Of a stretch of 64,000 nucleotides of DNA, positions 44,137-58,800 are shown piece after piece (within the stretch, counting starts at the first letter, position 1; the number at the start of each line of letters is the position of its first letter). This stretch comes from Aquila chrysaetos chrysaetos (Eukaryota; Chordata; Aves; Accipitriformes; Accipitridae), in contig NC_044011.1 of NCBI RefSeq assembly GCF_900496995.4, positions 6,976,041-7,040,040 on the forward strand, in the 5' to 3' direction. The notes below the pieces were generated by a model. The model saw only the letters and a list, made by a program, of their open reading frames with translations, did not search any database and was not told the origin of the DNA. The position numbers and the translations under genes are program-made.

Positions 44137-46900
44137 TTAACTGATTTCAGAAGTGGGATTCTGTAAATACACAGGTCATGGAGAAGGCTGTAGGCGAACA
44201 GCTAAAATGCAAGAGAATAGGGGATGGAAAACACCGTGGTGAGACAGGAAATGGATCATTGAAAATTGTCTTGACTGGGGGATGCTGTGAACAGAATTTC
44301 AGAAGTGGCAGGAAACTTCCAAACATAAAGCAAAGGAAGGCAAGGGACCCCTCACTGGTCTTCTCCCAGAGACATTAATGGACACAGGTATTTTTCTAAA
44401 AGGTGCTGAGCAGTGAGTTCAAGATGCTGAAAAGTGAGCTAAGGATGCAGAGGCATGAGCTTTGAATCTCTTAGTCATAGAAAGAGCCAACAGCTTCAAT
44501 GGTTAGAAACTAATCTTATACCTCTGGTTTTGCAAATCTAGAGAGAGAGTATACCTGTGCAGTCTCAGGGAGTGAGATTATTCAAAAGATCTGTGCACTG
44601 GGAGCTGATGAAGAGGAGGATGATTCTGATATTGATTATGACAACGGGCCTTTTGCCCCCACCTCAGCCACACAGTTACCTGAGTCTGATTCATATGAGG
44701 TAACAGGTGCCACCCCAGTGGCCCTCTTGTACCCTATTATTAAAACTGACACAGTACAACCTCCAGACCCTGCCAGAGCCACAGGAGGAACCCCCCCAAC
44801 CCCACCTCAGGCTACTACAACCACTGTGTCATACAGTGCAGAAGAAGCTAAGGCACACATCCTCACAGTGTGGGAAGAAGCTGATTGAGGATTGGGTAGG
44901 ATGGGTGGCAGGGGCCTTCTGTAGCCATCATTCTTGATCAGAATGAAGCCAGTCAAATATTCTTGGGAGGATGGATATTTCTTCAAAACCCCAGGGCAGG
45001 GGCCGAACAGAACACCTTTTCTCTATTATCTTCAATAATACATGATCTTAGGCAACTGCAGGGACCACAAGGTTATAACCCTCCCCCTCCTTAGAATACT
45101 GCTGACAGACTAGGTAAGTGGATACTGATGCTGGCTGCCCAGGATGTCCTTAATGAGCAAGGTGCTATACCCCAGAATATGATGTCCATGATAGCAACAG
45201 CAGGAGGGAAGTCAAAACTATTGCAAAATGCTGCAACTGGGGGACCAAAAAGCCTGGCCTTAATGTTACACAGTGAAACACATGACTGGAACACCATGAA
45301 GGCTCAAAGGCTGCAGAATTGGACAGCCTTTATGGGAACCCCTGAGAAGGTGGTATGTCAAAAGGAAGTCCAAGTAAGGATAGTCCAAATGTCAAAGAGA
45401 GGTCAGAATAGTAAGAATGGAGACAAAATATTCCGACCCCTATTAAAAGGAATCAATCACACCCAAAAAGACACCCTGACAGTCAGGAGTGAGATCCAGA
45501 ACCAAGACTTTTATGGGCCTCCCTCCAAGGAATAGGGTTTATGACAGGCTAGTTAGAGAGATTCCCCATACCCACTTTACAGAAACTATAGGGTAATTGT
45601 GAGAGGGACTGTACCTGGAGACTGAATGTGGGAAGGTGCTAGAGGAAATTGCTGCATCTGCTGCTCCATCGCCACCTTTGGGAAAGTAATGGAGGAACTC
45701 CCAACTCCCAGCCCAGGGAGTTTTGATGACCTGTCTGAAGTGACTGAATTTTTTGAATTAATATTAGTAAACATCCATGTATAGCTTTAGTGGTAAATGA
45801 TAAATATTCTGTCCCTTTTCTCATGGACACAGGAGCCTCAATACCCATCATTAAAGCTAGAGACACCCCTGAATTGATCCAGATAACTCAAGAAAGTGTT
45901 TATATAGCATGGATTGCTGGGAAAGACAAAAGCTCCCAGTAGCTATGATAAAGTTGACCCTGCCAAATGTAAGAAAGCGTGACAGTAGGGACCTTAAATA
46001 CATTAGGTATGGATATATTACAATTCCAGACCATTTGTACTGCATTAGGCATTGAGTGCCAAACTCTTGGATTCAAAACTCCGCAGTCTCTATAGGTAAA
46101 ATACAAAATGAGGCGTCTACCGCCTGTTATAGGCCACACCTAAATTACCCCAAAGTTCCTTGATTCATGTATGACAATATTGTATTAGCCCTAAAGACAC
46201 ATTAGGCATAATTACTTTTATTCAGGGTTTAGAATGATGGGGCATTATTCAGAAAACTCATTCCCCATATAGTTCTCCTGTGTGGCCTGTTCATAAACCT
46301 AATGGCACCTGGTGTTTGATGGTAAATTGAATAAAAATAGTGGACCCCTACACGCTGCCATCTCATTTATCACATATCTTGTTTTCACTACAGAGCAAAC
46401 AGCCCATCCTTGGATGGCTACTGTGGATGTAAAAGATATGATTTTCATGGTCCCCTTAAAACCTGAGGGGCAAGAGCAATTTGCTTGGGGTGGAATTCGA
46501 TACACTTTTACCTAATTACCTCAAAGATTCAGACATAGCCCTGCATTATCAAATCAGGATTTAGCTCAGGAATTAGAACAAATCCCACTGGAACCAGGGG
46601 TGATAGTATACTAATATACAGACGACATTTTTATTCAAGGGGATTCCTCTGATTAGGTGCAAAGAATGCATTAATGCATCATTGTCCATCTGGAAGGTAA
46701 GGGGATTACCATCCCTGAAGTGTAAATGACAGGCACCTAGCCAAATGCCTCTATCTTTAAGCGTAACTTGCCATCATGAGCCTTTCTCTATCATCTTGCT
46801 AAGTTTCTACAATCAGACAGTAAAATAAAATGTCACAGCAAGAACATATTGGGATTTCTAAGCCTTTGGAAAAGCCGTTGGTGTTCCTGAGACATGTTCC
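44137..46900 (+). mobile_element. ERVL-type provirus remnant (gag, protease, RT), broken
   Basis: Just after the LTR end, TTTCAGAAGTGGGAT (about 44145-44159) resembles the leucine-tRNA primer site typical of ERVL. A proline- and acid-rich gag-like part follows (44580-44890), then a gag-like frame (45128-45535). A retroviral aspartic protease shows DTGAS at 45826-45840. Reverse transcriptase pieces include a WPV-KPNGTW block near 46280-46310 and a Y-T-D-D catalytic motif at 46615-46626. Stops and frameshifts interrupt every segment. No envelope gene or 3' LTR was seen, so the copy is truncated and non-functional. Confidence 0.8.
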
Positions 46901-48039
46901 TCAGTTTCACTTGTAAAGTACAGCTGTAGAAAGCAATATATTGCAGATTTTGAGAGGAAGAAGAGGCAAGAAACCCCATCTGATTGAGCATTAGAAGAAT
47001 GAACGTTTTAGTCTATAAGATTGTGGCCACAAAAAAGAAGAGGAGAGAATATCATACCTGCACCAATCTTTTTATACATGGAGAGATAAATAAAATGGTC
47101 ATCAATTCCTTTATATGTTCTCTGATGGAATGATACAATAAAATTGAGTTCTCAATGCAAGAGACAGAAAGGAAATCCTTCCAGTTGGAGGAATTCTGCA
47201 GTGTGGTGATGAAGGGAGGAAAAAAGGGGTTGTCAAAGGATGATGAGGAATCTACTTCAAAAAGGTTTACATGAGTAGCCAAATAACTGCCTTGCAGGGA
47301 TCATCATACTTGACCCTTCACGAAGGCAGAAGGTGGGACTAAAGAATGGATGGACCACATAAGATTCTGTGGATCACTGAAGTGTAAATTTGCAGCACCT
47401 CCAAGCTGTTAGCAAATTTTAAAAGCTAAGGCTGAGTCTAGGATAAAAATCATAAAAAGTACTTACTCTGGCATTTGCCTTCTCACAACTTCAGCATTCA
47501 GAAATTATTTCTCTATATTTGAGATTGTTACAGTCATAGAAATGTTGGCTGGAAAGAAGTCCAGGGATGTTAACCTGGTAACTAAAACAATGAGATGAAC
47601 CTTGCCTGCAGGGCTTCTTTTACAGGCAGTGGAGAGGAATAGATAGATCCAGAGTTGCACCTCCTCCTGCAGTTAGCGCATATATATATATATATATATA
47701 TAAAAATAAAATCTGTGCTGTCTAGAGAAGAAACTTTATAGTGACTATTTTAAACGTTAGGCAAATAAATTTAGTGTCCACCTGTGTTGCGTTAAAGGGT
47801 AAAGAAGTTTGGCAGAAAATAAACCTCCTTGCATTCCAGCTTATCCTCAAATGTCAGAGGGGCTGGGGGCAGCTAGGTTTAAATTCTGAGTGATGTCCAA
47901 TTCAATGCTATAAGTCCAGTCGCGTTCAATATGTTGAACTATCATGATGCGGGATGCACTAATAGCATACTGCACTCTCAGCTTAGCTGTGTTCAGCGCA
48001 CTAGAATTACCAGACTTAGGGAGTTTGGTTGTGTTAGCA
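46901..48039. other. Unannotated stretch with a TA microsatellite
   Basis: No gene recognised. A pure (TA)n tract of 11 units spans 47681-47702. Confidence 0.5.
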
Positions 48040-48480
48040 AACTATCACAGCTAGATTAATGAGCAGTGCAGTTTATTAAAGCAACAGTACAGGTCCTTTT
48101 GGATTGCCGGTGATAAATACACTGTCTGCAAAGCACATGCAAATAATAATACAGTTGATTACAAGCACATTAAATTTTGGAAAAAACTTTACAGAGATTT
48201 CTCAGTTTCCTGCGGAAGCACTGGGTATAACCGAGGGTTTGAATCTCACCCAAAAGGTGTCCCTATAGGGGGAAGAGAAGTTCAGTCCATTGACTGATCC
48301 CAGAAGTCAGCTATGTCCTCCCAACTTGTCTATGATGGTGTCTTCCCTAACATTCCTCCTTTCTTGAGCCCTTTTATATTTTCTTATTTTTTAGGTGGAG
48401 CTTGAGTGACTCCAGTCATACGCACCTTTACTTTGATTGCTATAAAGTTCTCTTGCTTTGCTTTTAAAAGTATATGCTAG
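48040..48480 (-). mobile_element. Candidate LTR, minus strand
   Basis: On the minus strand a TATAAAAG box (48371-48378) is followed about 300 bases later by AATAAA (48072-48077), a promoter and poly(A) arrangement typical of a retroviral LTR. Ends, target duplication and internal sequence were not identified, so the family is unknown. Confidence 0.35.
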
Positions 48481-51400
48481 AGAATATTCAGAGTACATGC
48501 TCAGTGAGTGGTGGTCACACCTCGGAGGTGGGTAGTTTGGGGGATGGAGGTGTGTTTTGTTATTATAATGAGATTATAATGAGCAAAGTTCACCCAGAGA
48601 ACATGATTTAGCATGTCACTACTCCAGAACTGGGCACTTATGATATAAATCAGAAGTAAAACAACAGCATTGACAGAACCCCCATTATTTCACCTCCTTG
48701 CTTCAGTGGATTCAGTGCAGGGACCTTCCATTCCTGTTCCAGCAGTTCCAGTTCCCTATCCCTGCAGTGATATCACAGAGCCTGGCCGCGGTGTCTCCAC
48801 TCCGCTCCACCCTCCGTGTTGTTTCTCTTAGAGTTAGCATACCAGACTCCTCTGGTGTTGCTAACATCTAAGGTTGCAGGTTATGTTGCTTAGGGAATTA
48901 TGGAACAGATTTTGTGTATAGGCACTGCATTCCACCCTGGAGGTTTACCTTCCCTTAAGAGGGGGACATATCAATAAGTCACGTCCAGCAATCATTCCAC
49001 AGCCTGCCATAGCTTATCAGCCTACCTTCTCTCTCCACAATTTCTCTCATTTAACATCCTTCACTGAATGAGTATTTTTCTTTCCTTTGTGAATACATAT
49101 ACCTTTTTTTCATAATTTTGTGCATGAAATAGCTGAAAACAGACAAAAAATATTATCTATTAAATGTGTGCTGCTCAGAGGAATGCATGAAAGATTAACA
49201 CATAAGAAAAAAGACAGAAGCTTATGGAAGAGAGGAAAAAGCTCATGCCTTTGTAAGAGCTACAAAAATCAACCCCTGCTGATCTTAGGAAGGCATGACT
49301 TTCTTTATTTGAATGTGGTTTTGTTTGGCTTGCGGGTAATGAACCTACAAGTGACAGTGAGCAAATGAGTGCATATGAAAAATACCTGCATTTAAAACAT
49401 CTCCCTGGCAATGCAAACAAAAGCAGTTGTTTCTCACTTATTTTATTGATGCTTGCAAAAATGTTGAGGTTCTTCTGGCTGAATGTTAATGGTGCGTGTC
49501 AAGTGTACGGTGTCCTTCTGAGAACTCTAAGGTATCTGAGCCATTCACGTGTGGCTGACACATGCCATAGATGAAATACACTCCTCTCGGGCATTGCAGC
49601 TGGAAGCCTGTTGTTCCAAGAGCACTGCAGTGGCAGAATGGTTACTCTCAGGCGAAACTGGAATTAGGTCCAATTAATTACACTAAAATGCCTAAATCTC
49701 TCCGTTGACTAGGAGGGGAGCCTTTCCAGCTCTTGTCCAGATATCTGCTTGGAGGACACATGAAGTGAGGAAGGAGTCCTGGCTCAACAAGCCATGGCAG
49801 GATAATGTCGTGAGGGCATTGGGGTTAGGATTCTTTTGCCCCATTCTCCTCTGGCAATTCACAGTCCTCTGCATTGCAGTCTCACTTGCTTTGCAGCTAA
49901 TAATAAAAATGGGCACCCACCAGAGGGCTGCTGTCACTTATGAATAAAATGGTAGCAACTCAACTCAATGTCATGATGTTGCTCTTCATTAACAAAAGTA
50001 AAAATGAGACTGGGCGGGAGCTTTGTATTAATTGATATGTGGTGACTTCTCTGGTTTTTTGTTGTGTTTTCCAGATGAGTTTCCGTATGTTTTCTGCAAT
50101 AAGTTTATAATTGTTCTCTCTTAACTACTTAATTTAAGAGCAACAGTACCTCAATGTATCATCATTTATGTTTATGTTTCAGTGCAAGCCATATTCTTGT
50201 TCTTCTCTACTGGTCCTTGAGTAGTCTCGGTGAGGTATCTTTCTTGATTATAAGGCCCACCTAGTTAGTACCTCTGTGCAACATGGTTGTCCGATACAAT
50301 TACACCAGCTTGCTTGGGAGTGGTAGGTTAATAAGTATTCAATGGAGGGAGATAAGCACCTTATCACTTGCTGAGGGAATTGGGGTGAGCTTCTTAAGAA
50401 AGTTTCTTCCTCTTCCAGGTAGACCTAGAGAAATCCTGGGGTCATTCAGCCCCCACACCGATGTCTCACTGAATTACTGAAAGGCAGGCAGGTTGAACAT
50501 GATGTTCTCTGGTTATAATCCTCATTGGCCAGAGATTTTGCTTCAGGCACTGTCCATTCCATGGCCTGGTAGAAGTAGGGCTTCTCTTCCTGACCAGATC
50601 CCAACTGGTACAAACTGACATAAGGTCCAAGGTCCACCTTAGAGTGGTGCAAATGGTTTGTGTTATTTGGTAGAATCTAATTTTGTGAAATAGACAAGTG
50701 GACACATCACCTTTTTTTACAACTGACATCTGAGGCCTTGTTCAGTAATACTGTTTTGGAAATGTTCAGAGTGATTTTTGAGGAAAATTTTTTCCTGTGA
50801 GATGCAAGATACTTTGTTGAAGAAACTCATGTAGCCAGGACCCCCCCACCCCACCCCGAAGTTTGAAGTACTCACCAGCCCTTCTGTTGAATTATTACTG
50901 CTCCAGTGTGGAAGAATTAGCAATAAATTACTTAAATGTAGGCTATACATCTCTGTTCACCAGCTCTCTGTTAATAGTGTGCTATGCATATACATGTTAA
51001 TGAGGAAAATCTGTTTAATACGTGATATCATGGAAAAAGCAATGCTATATAACTGTTCAATTTCTTTCCTTCCAGCTCAACAGGGACAGTTCCAAGGGAA
51101 TCTCATTAGCTAATTCAGCCAACATACTTTGAAATCCATGCAATCAATTAAGGGCATCAAGGGCACTCTGTTGAGGTGGCATAAATATTATTTCCCACAT
51201 CCTAGAATGTGGACAAAAGCCAGGAGAGGTAATACCACGTATTTGTGTTCTTAGCTAGCTGTAGGATAGTCTCCCACCTCCTACTGGAAAATTATCTGTG
51301 TTGTCCATGTGACCTATCTCTCACCATTGTAGATTCTGGAAATAGTGAAAAACTTTGAAAACCAACATGAATCTGACTGAGAAAGAGGGTGATTTTCATC

Positions 51401-52801
51401 ACAACATTTAAATTTTGTATCACAACATTTAAAGCTTGGCAAAGATTGAAGGAATAGTAAAGATGAAGTAGACTTCCTCTTAGGGACAAGTTTTAGTACA
51501 CACCAAGAAAGCACAAATTCACATAACCATTGACTCTGTTATCTAATTGTCCTTCCTATATCTCCATTTTGGTTACTTTTTCATTAAGTGCCTGACCCCA
51601 AGAATATTATTTTGTTCACATAGATTCATTGTGATATTTATGTTCCTTACATAATCAAAGAAGAGGTACAAGCATGTTTTTATTTAAGATCTTGTAAAGG
51701 AAAACTCACTTTATCTGAATTATGCATCTGTTGTTTTCCACTTATTATAGTTATTGACTATGCTGAGCACTGTGCTGGGCACTCAGGATTCAGTCTGCAT
51801 AGGTGTTTTCTGAGACTGTGGGCATAAATCAGGAGACACCTGCATAACTGTCTAGTGCTTTAGACTGTACAACTGGGAAGCAGTTAACCTGTGTCCTGAG
51901 TTCATCTCTAATGGTGGAAGGAGGAATTAGGTGGATGTTGTTTTACACTGCTGCCATCCCAGCAGTTGTCTGTGATCAATAGGCTATGATATATACCGGT
52001 TGGCACAGGAGGTTTGTTGTTAAGGAGGGCCCATACTTGCAGTTCAGAAAATGAGTCATGATACCAAGAAGAAAATGAATATTGAAACATGGCCACACTG
52101 GGACTAAACCTCTATTGGATAGCAGTAGTGGCCTTTTAAATTCTGTTGGAGACATTATGGACTGGGCAGGCACATAATGAATATTGCACTTAGCATTCAG
52201 CACTTCCAGGGAGCTAGAATATTGCCGTTTGTTTTATATACACAAGCACACACTCATAAGACTACTCTTTATCTGATTCTTGAGGTTAGGTTGTTAACAG
52301 CTGGGTGTTGGGCCAAAAGGATATTCAACCTGTATCAGGAAGCTTCCATTCTCCCCTTGGGAAGCAGGATGCTGGAAACCTGAAACAGCTTTTTCATACA
52401 TGTTATCAAATCAGACTGAGTCAAGTAAGCAGTAACAGCCAATGGTAGTGTAACTGTTTAAGCTAATGATGGTCATTTGATTACCTTTGGATATACACAA
52501 TATTTATTAAATCTTTTGGCATCAAATATCTCATATTCATATGCTAGCATTCTGTGGAAATTGCGGCAATATTGGCAATATTGACAAGGTGGAGCAGTCA
52601 AAGCCCTCAGTCTGTGAATCATTAATCCTAGGTGATGACTATTGTGATGCAATATGATAATTACTCAGACCTTTTAAACACTTGTTTGTTGGGTTTTTTT
52701 GGCTGACCCTGGAAGAGTGTAGTAGGAAAATAAATTCAGCTCCTTTGCAGTTTGAAAGATACTCTGAGCTAAGAAATTGCTGTGTGTTGCCTTTTCACTA
52801 G
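48481..52801. other. Unannotated stretch upstream of the phospholipase gene
   Basis: More than 4 kb without a recognised exon or repeat. Short open frames have no recognisable domain. The promoter and any non-coding first exon of the plus-strand phospholipase gene should lie in or beyond this stretch, but no CpG island or clear TATA element marks them. Confidence 0.45.
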
Positions 52802-55800
52802 GTCTCCAGGAAGCACAGGCAGACATCTCAATGGCTACCAAGGTATGCTCTTTCTACCCTGGGTTTCCCCTCTATTTCCTAATCCCTCTTCTGACTGCTT
52901 CATTGTCCACATTCTATGACACTTGTGTCATGATTGTTTTTTAAAATGGATGTTCTATGCACTTCATAGTAATATTACTCTACAAACTATTTGTAAGGAC
53001 TAATTTCCATTTTTTGAGACTTCTTCTCTAGATGATAGCTAAAGAGGATCCTCCAGGACATGAATCAGAACAAGGGTAGGATTCATCTTACCTGACCTTA
53101 AACATCTGCATTATAGATTTCTACATATGAGCTAGTTGTGAATACATTTCACAGTGGAGTTAAACAGGCACCTCTGGGGTGTCTGAAATATGGTTTAGGA
53201 GTGGTACTCCAGAAGTGCTTCTTGCTCTCCACTGATGTTTAACAATGCTCAGGGGACTGCAGATTTCAGCTGAAATTCAACTGAAGTTGAATGATAAATG
53301 AGATGAATGCTGCCACAGGCATATACTTGATCTACAATACAAACCTAGGAAAGCTGTATTTCTTCAGGTTGTGTGAACATTAGATCAAGTTAGACATTTG
53401 TTTTTAACTGAAAAATACACCATTGGCTCAAGGATATCAACTAGTGAATTTCACTGAATTTGATAAATTGCTTCAACAAGAAAAAATATTTCAGATTTGC
53501 GGTTACTATTGTGAAAAAATGCTAAGAAGCAAAACAATGTTTCCTTTTAGAAAATGGACTATTTTGTTCAGTCAGGAGTTTTGAGGGCTTTTTTTAATCT
53601 GGAAGAACTGAAATTTTTGTTTGTGTTCCTTCCTTTTCACTTTCTGTATGAGGTTCATAAGTACTGCCTCTTTCATCCTGTATTTAAAGTGTAATACAAA
53701 GATGGGCTCCCTGATCTTCTTTATGATGCTGTTAGGTATTGACCCAGAGTGAATCATTGGCTAGTCTGTAGAAAGCTGGGTCGTCTGTATGGATCCCATG
53801 TATTGATTTTCTTGCAGTGAGAAATGTTCTTACCCTGAATGTATGTCCTTTCCCTTTGTATACCAGGATGACAATGAAGTCCGTCTGTCTCACAATCTCT
53901 CAGAAGGTGAGATAAAAGCCACTCAGAAGAGAAGAGAAAAAGTACTGATGTGTCTGAAAAACCTTGGGATTCATTGTGACCAGGTAAGCACTGACAGTCC
54001 TATTAAGGAAAGAAGGATAACAGTCCAGTGATGTGAATGGCACACAGAGTGCCACCTGAGGTGAGGTCCAGTCCCTAGGAAGCATCATCTGTCATCACAA
54101 GTTTTCCAGTGCAGGCTTTCTGTCCACTGCTGGGAAAAGGATTCAGGCTGGGAATTTCCAAGGAGAGAAAAGGGAGCAGGACACAGAATTTTCAGTGGAA
54201 TTCCCGGCTGCAATTCTCATATCTATCAGCTAATTAATTAGTTAATCTACTTGCCCTTGCATATTTTTATATACATGCATATTTTTATAAATCTGCAGAT
54301 ATGTGTATATATGAATACACCATGTGAAACAGACACAGACAGTTAACCACCTGAATGTGTTTGTATCCTAGTAAGCGTGCACACACACACACACACACAT
54401 CTATCTAATCACTCTGTGCATTCTTGTGCACACTTTCATCTCTACCTTTGAACCCTTTCATGCTCAGATGCATACCATCACATACAATGATACAGGAACA
54501 CTGGCCCCTATGGGTTTTCATATGTTCTGCACACAGGCATAGAGTATAACTCTGCACACATCTTTCTTTGACTCCATGCTCATTTTATCCTCATGGTGTG
54601 CATGGTGGGTTGACTCTGGCCAACAGCCAAACACCTACACAGCTGCTTGTTCACTCCCCCCTCCCATGGGACAGGGAGAAAATACTGTTCAGCAACAGTC
54701 AGAACATTGCTGTGTTATCAATACCTTTTTAGCCACAAATCCAAACCACAGCACCATATGGGCTGCTGTGAAGGAAGTTGGCTCTGTTCCAGCCAGATCC
54801 AGTACAACCTGTTTCTTGAGAAATTTCCATGGTTGGCTGTAATAGTTCTACCTTGGTGACAAAAAGGGAATAGAGGTGACATCTAGAGAAACACAATGAG
54901 TAGTGCTCAAGGTTTATTTATATTTTGAAGCTAAAGCACAGAAACATAGCCACAATAAATTTCAGTACCAGGAAGACAAGTGATAGCGCAATACAAAGAA
55001 GAACCCATTCTGTGACTGTGATGTAAAGGGAAAAGAGAAATAGGGGGAAAGAGGCAGATTATGGAATGTGTCCTAAAGCAAGGAAGCAGGCCAGGTGAGA
55101 ATTACAATAGCCTTTATCCCTGTGTGTTTGCTAAGCCTTTGCTCTAAAGAAATGTGTTTTCTGTCTTCCACTCCCCAGAATAATGTGCCTAATATCGTTG
55201 TTCTGGGATCAGGCGGGGGCCTGCGTGCCATGATAGCCCTGCTAGGAACCTTGGTTGAGCTGAAGAAACAGAATTTCTTGGATGCTGTCATGTATCTGTG
55301 TGGGGTGTCGGGATCCACTTGGTAGGTGCCTGTTTTCTGGTCTGATCATGAATGTTTTTCCTGCTCCATAGATTCAATAGCAATTTGACACTTCCATCAC
55401 TGTTCAGAACTCTGTGTTGGACTCACAACAGATGAACCAAGTGGTGGGTGAGATATTTGCCTGTATAATGGTGGGAGGCACAAGGAATATTCGTGACATC
55501 AACTACAGTCCAGCAAGACTGACCTTCGATCCTCAGAGAAGAAATTAGCGTCTTTCAACGGTGATTCAAATAAAGAGCTCACTTGGCCATTCAGTCTCAC
55601 CTTCTGGAGGAGACAATTCTCCCTGTTCACAGGCCATGAGGAGCAGCCAGGAAAGCGTTGAAAACTTCTACATAGCATCCTACTCAGAAGCACAAGGGCT
55701 TCTTTAAGTAGAGGCTGTGGTATATTTAAGAAAGGCCCATGCCACTAAGCTACATCTCTCAAGTGTATGGGAATGAGTCAGGTGCCTAAATGTAAATACC

Positions 55801-58800
55801 TAGCGCCATTTCAGGTACTTACTTTGCTGGCTTTACTTTTTTAGTCTTATCTTCTACGCAATGAAAAGAAATGACGTTCAGGAACATGAGCCATTTTACC
55901 TTAAGGCCCGTGTGCAGCATGTGAATGACATGCCAGGATTGTTCGTTACAATGAAGTGACTGTGAAGGGAGTCTAGCTTATAGGTCACATACAGACATCT
56001 GCCCTGCAAGGATAGAACTCTGTCTGTGTCTAGCACTCCTAAGTTTAGATATGTCAGTACGTGTATCTGTATGTGACATACACACCTCTCCTTCCATTTT
56101 ACTTAAGGGGATAGGTTTATGTTCTCTAAAGGCAGACTTCCAGTGACAGTTCAGATGCCCTAGGAGGAAATCCTGTCTGGTTTTCAGCAGCTGGTTCAAG
56201 AGGACACAGGTGTTCCACAGACCTTATGTTATTGTCTGTCAAATGAGGGTGGAAGTCTTGAACACTTTAGGCCACCTCAACTGTCACTGTCTATGGTTAG
56301 GTACCATATATGGTGTCTGCAGTAATCCAGAACATCTCCTTCCCTGCACAGAGTCAAGATACATGCTGCTCTAGATGGAGAAGGTAATGTTGTACACCTT
56401 AATTTATACCTGAACTAGGCTGTGGAGTTGGTCTTGCAACAGAGTGAGCCTTTACAACTCTGCAGGTAGTTAGCATGAGCTGAGAGCTGTAAGTTTAGCA
56501 GGAGATGATGTCACTCTGCAAGTGTACCGGCTTTATTGGTCCTAATAACAGACAGAAAAATGTCACAAGTCTCTAGTGCAAAATGATGACATGATTCTAC
56601 AGGTTTAAGTTTGTTCTGAGTTCTTTGATGGATTATCTGTGTCTTGGCAGATTTCACATCTTTCCCACTAAAGCTTTCTGCAAAACCTGTATTCCTGCAG
56701 CAATTTACCCTTAATACATGGCATGTAGCCAGCTGAAATCCAGCTTCAGGTCATCTAACTAATTAAATGACATTATCAGTATGCAGCTGGGAAGTAAGTA
56801 ATCAGGGAATAATGACACCTTTCTATGATGCAAAGTGTCTTGCTAGAGATAGGACTTTTCTTTCTCTTTAAAAGGTGCATGTCCCTCCTGTATGGAGATG
56901 GGAAATGGTCAGAAAACTTGATGTACTTGGAAAAAGAACTGTGCAAAAACCTCAGTAATTTCTCCTGGCATATCATAAAGGCAATAAAATCCTTAAAGGA
57001 GTCATCAAAAGATGAACATTACTCACTCACAGACTTCTGGGCCTCCTGTCTTGTATACCAAATACTGCAGCAGGTAAGAAGCTAACTGCAAACACCTCAG
57101 GAGTGTTTTGAAGATCTCAGAGTAATTGCAACTAAATTTGACCTTGGTGGGTGGGTTTTTTTGAGGAGTTGTATAAATCGAAGCAATATTTCAGAGCATG
57201 ACATCTTATCTCTAGATATGGAAAGGTAGAAGCAGTTAATCCAACTCCTTGGTTAATACAGTCTCCTAAGTGGGGGTGTCCTCGGTGCTATAACAGAGGG
57301 GAGGGGCATTTTATGTTCCTTCAGAAGCCCTTACTTATCTTCCAGTTTGATGAGAATGAGTTGGCTGACCACAGGGAGGCCTCAGAGACTGGAATAAACC
57401 CTTACCCAATTTATGCAGCAGTGGATAAGGAAAAACTGAGTGAAGAAGGTGGAAACTTTCCAGGTAAAATATGTGCTCCTAGTCTAACTGTATCTTAAAT
57501 ACCATGCATTAGGTTCCTTTAATTTAATGCCAGGCATTAACTGTGCTGACATCCAATCACAGTTTGTCAGCCTATGTCTTTGTTTATAGATAATGGAGAA
57601 ATACAAGCACTTCCAGGGGCTGAATCACATTCTGTAAAAGCGGCTTTTGTGTTAGGATAAGGTGAGGCATCCCTACAATAGAATGGGCTGAACAGATTAA
57701 ATAAAATGTCAATCAAACAGATCTTCAAAATGTAGAAGCCTGAACTTTGGCATTTAGTGCCATCATAGATGTCCCGGCCTCCACCTGACTATTCAGCAGG
57801 GTGCAGATCTCTTGTAAATGCTCTATAATATCTGCCAGCCCTATGTGGAGCTCCAAAATAACATAGTGCTTCTAAAATTGAACTAGGCAACTATATCCTT
57901 TTTCAGTAGTTAGGGAGAAGGCCTTCACATGGAGATGTTTACTTTCAAACAACTACTTTTACCCAGTCCCACTAAAATGACTTTTCCCTCACTGCAATTT
58001 AAAACTCTGACTGTCTCCCCTATCCCTCTGTGCACAGAGGGCAGATCATCTCCTTCCACTTAGCAACTGTAGGCTTTGATTTAAGGTGATAGGACTTGAT
58101 TTATAAAGCACAAACTGGCCTGGAATTGTGATAATCTTGGAAGGCCTGAGTGAGGACTGGGAACTTCATTTTGGAAAGGAAAGGTGATCAAGGAAAGGAT
58201 TATGAACTGGAGAGTAGGTGGCTTTCTACTTTAGGCTGGTGGGTGTGGGATAATAGTCACAACCAACAAAAAGTTTCACCATTGCTACCAAATTTTATTT
58301 TCCATACCTGTTAAAATAATTGATGTCTCTCTGGAGCAGACAGACTTCATTTAGTTGTCCACACAGAGGCTTGTGATTCCATTTGAGATGCCTTACCATA
58401 CTCTGCCTACTTCATCTACTTTTCTAAAAGACTATGAGTGTTATTTCAGTCCCATGTCATAACTGTTGTCCTCATGCAGATGACTCAGTTCACCACAGGT
58501 CCCTAGGTACCATGTTCCGAGTTACATATCTGTGGGTACTTGAATCAAGCCCAGTCTCTTCCTCTTCATTGACTCTGAAGAATTTTAGGGCAGCTTTAGG
58601 TTGTGTGAACAGGATTACTTTGTCGCCTATGCATAAGCATCTGGAGGCCCTTGAGATATCTAACACATCTGTGAGGTCTGCACAGAGCTGTACAATATGA
58701 CAGATGATCTGTGACAAACCAAGACCTTTCTGGTGTGGCAGCTGGAGGCTAGGGTGGGAAGGACACCAAGAGCGTATCAAAGAGGAGATGGTAGCATGCT

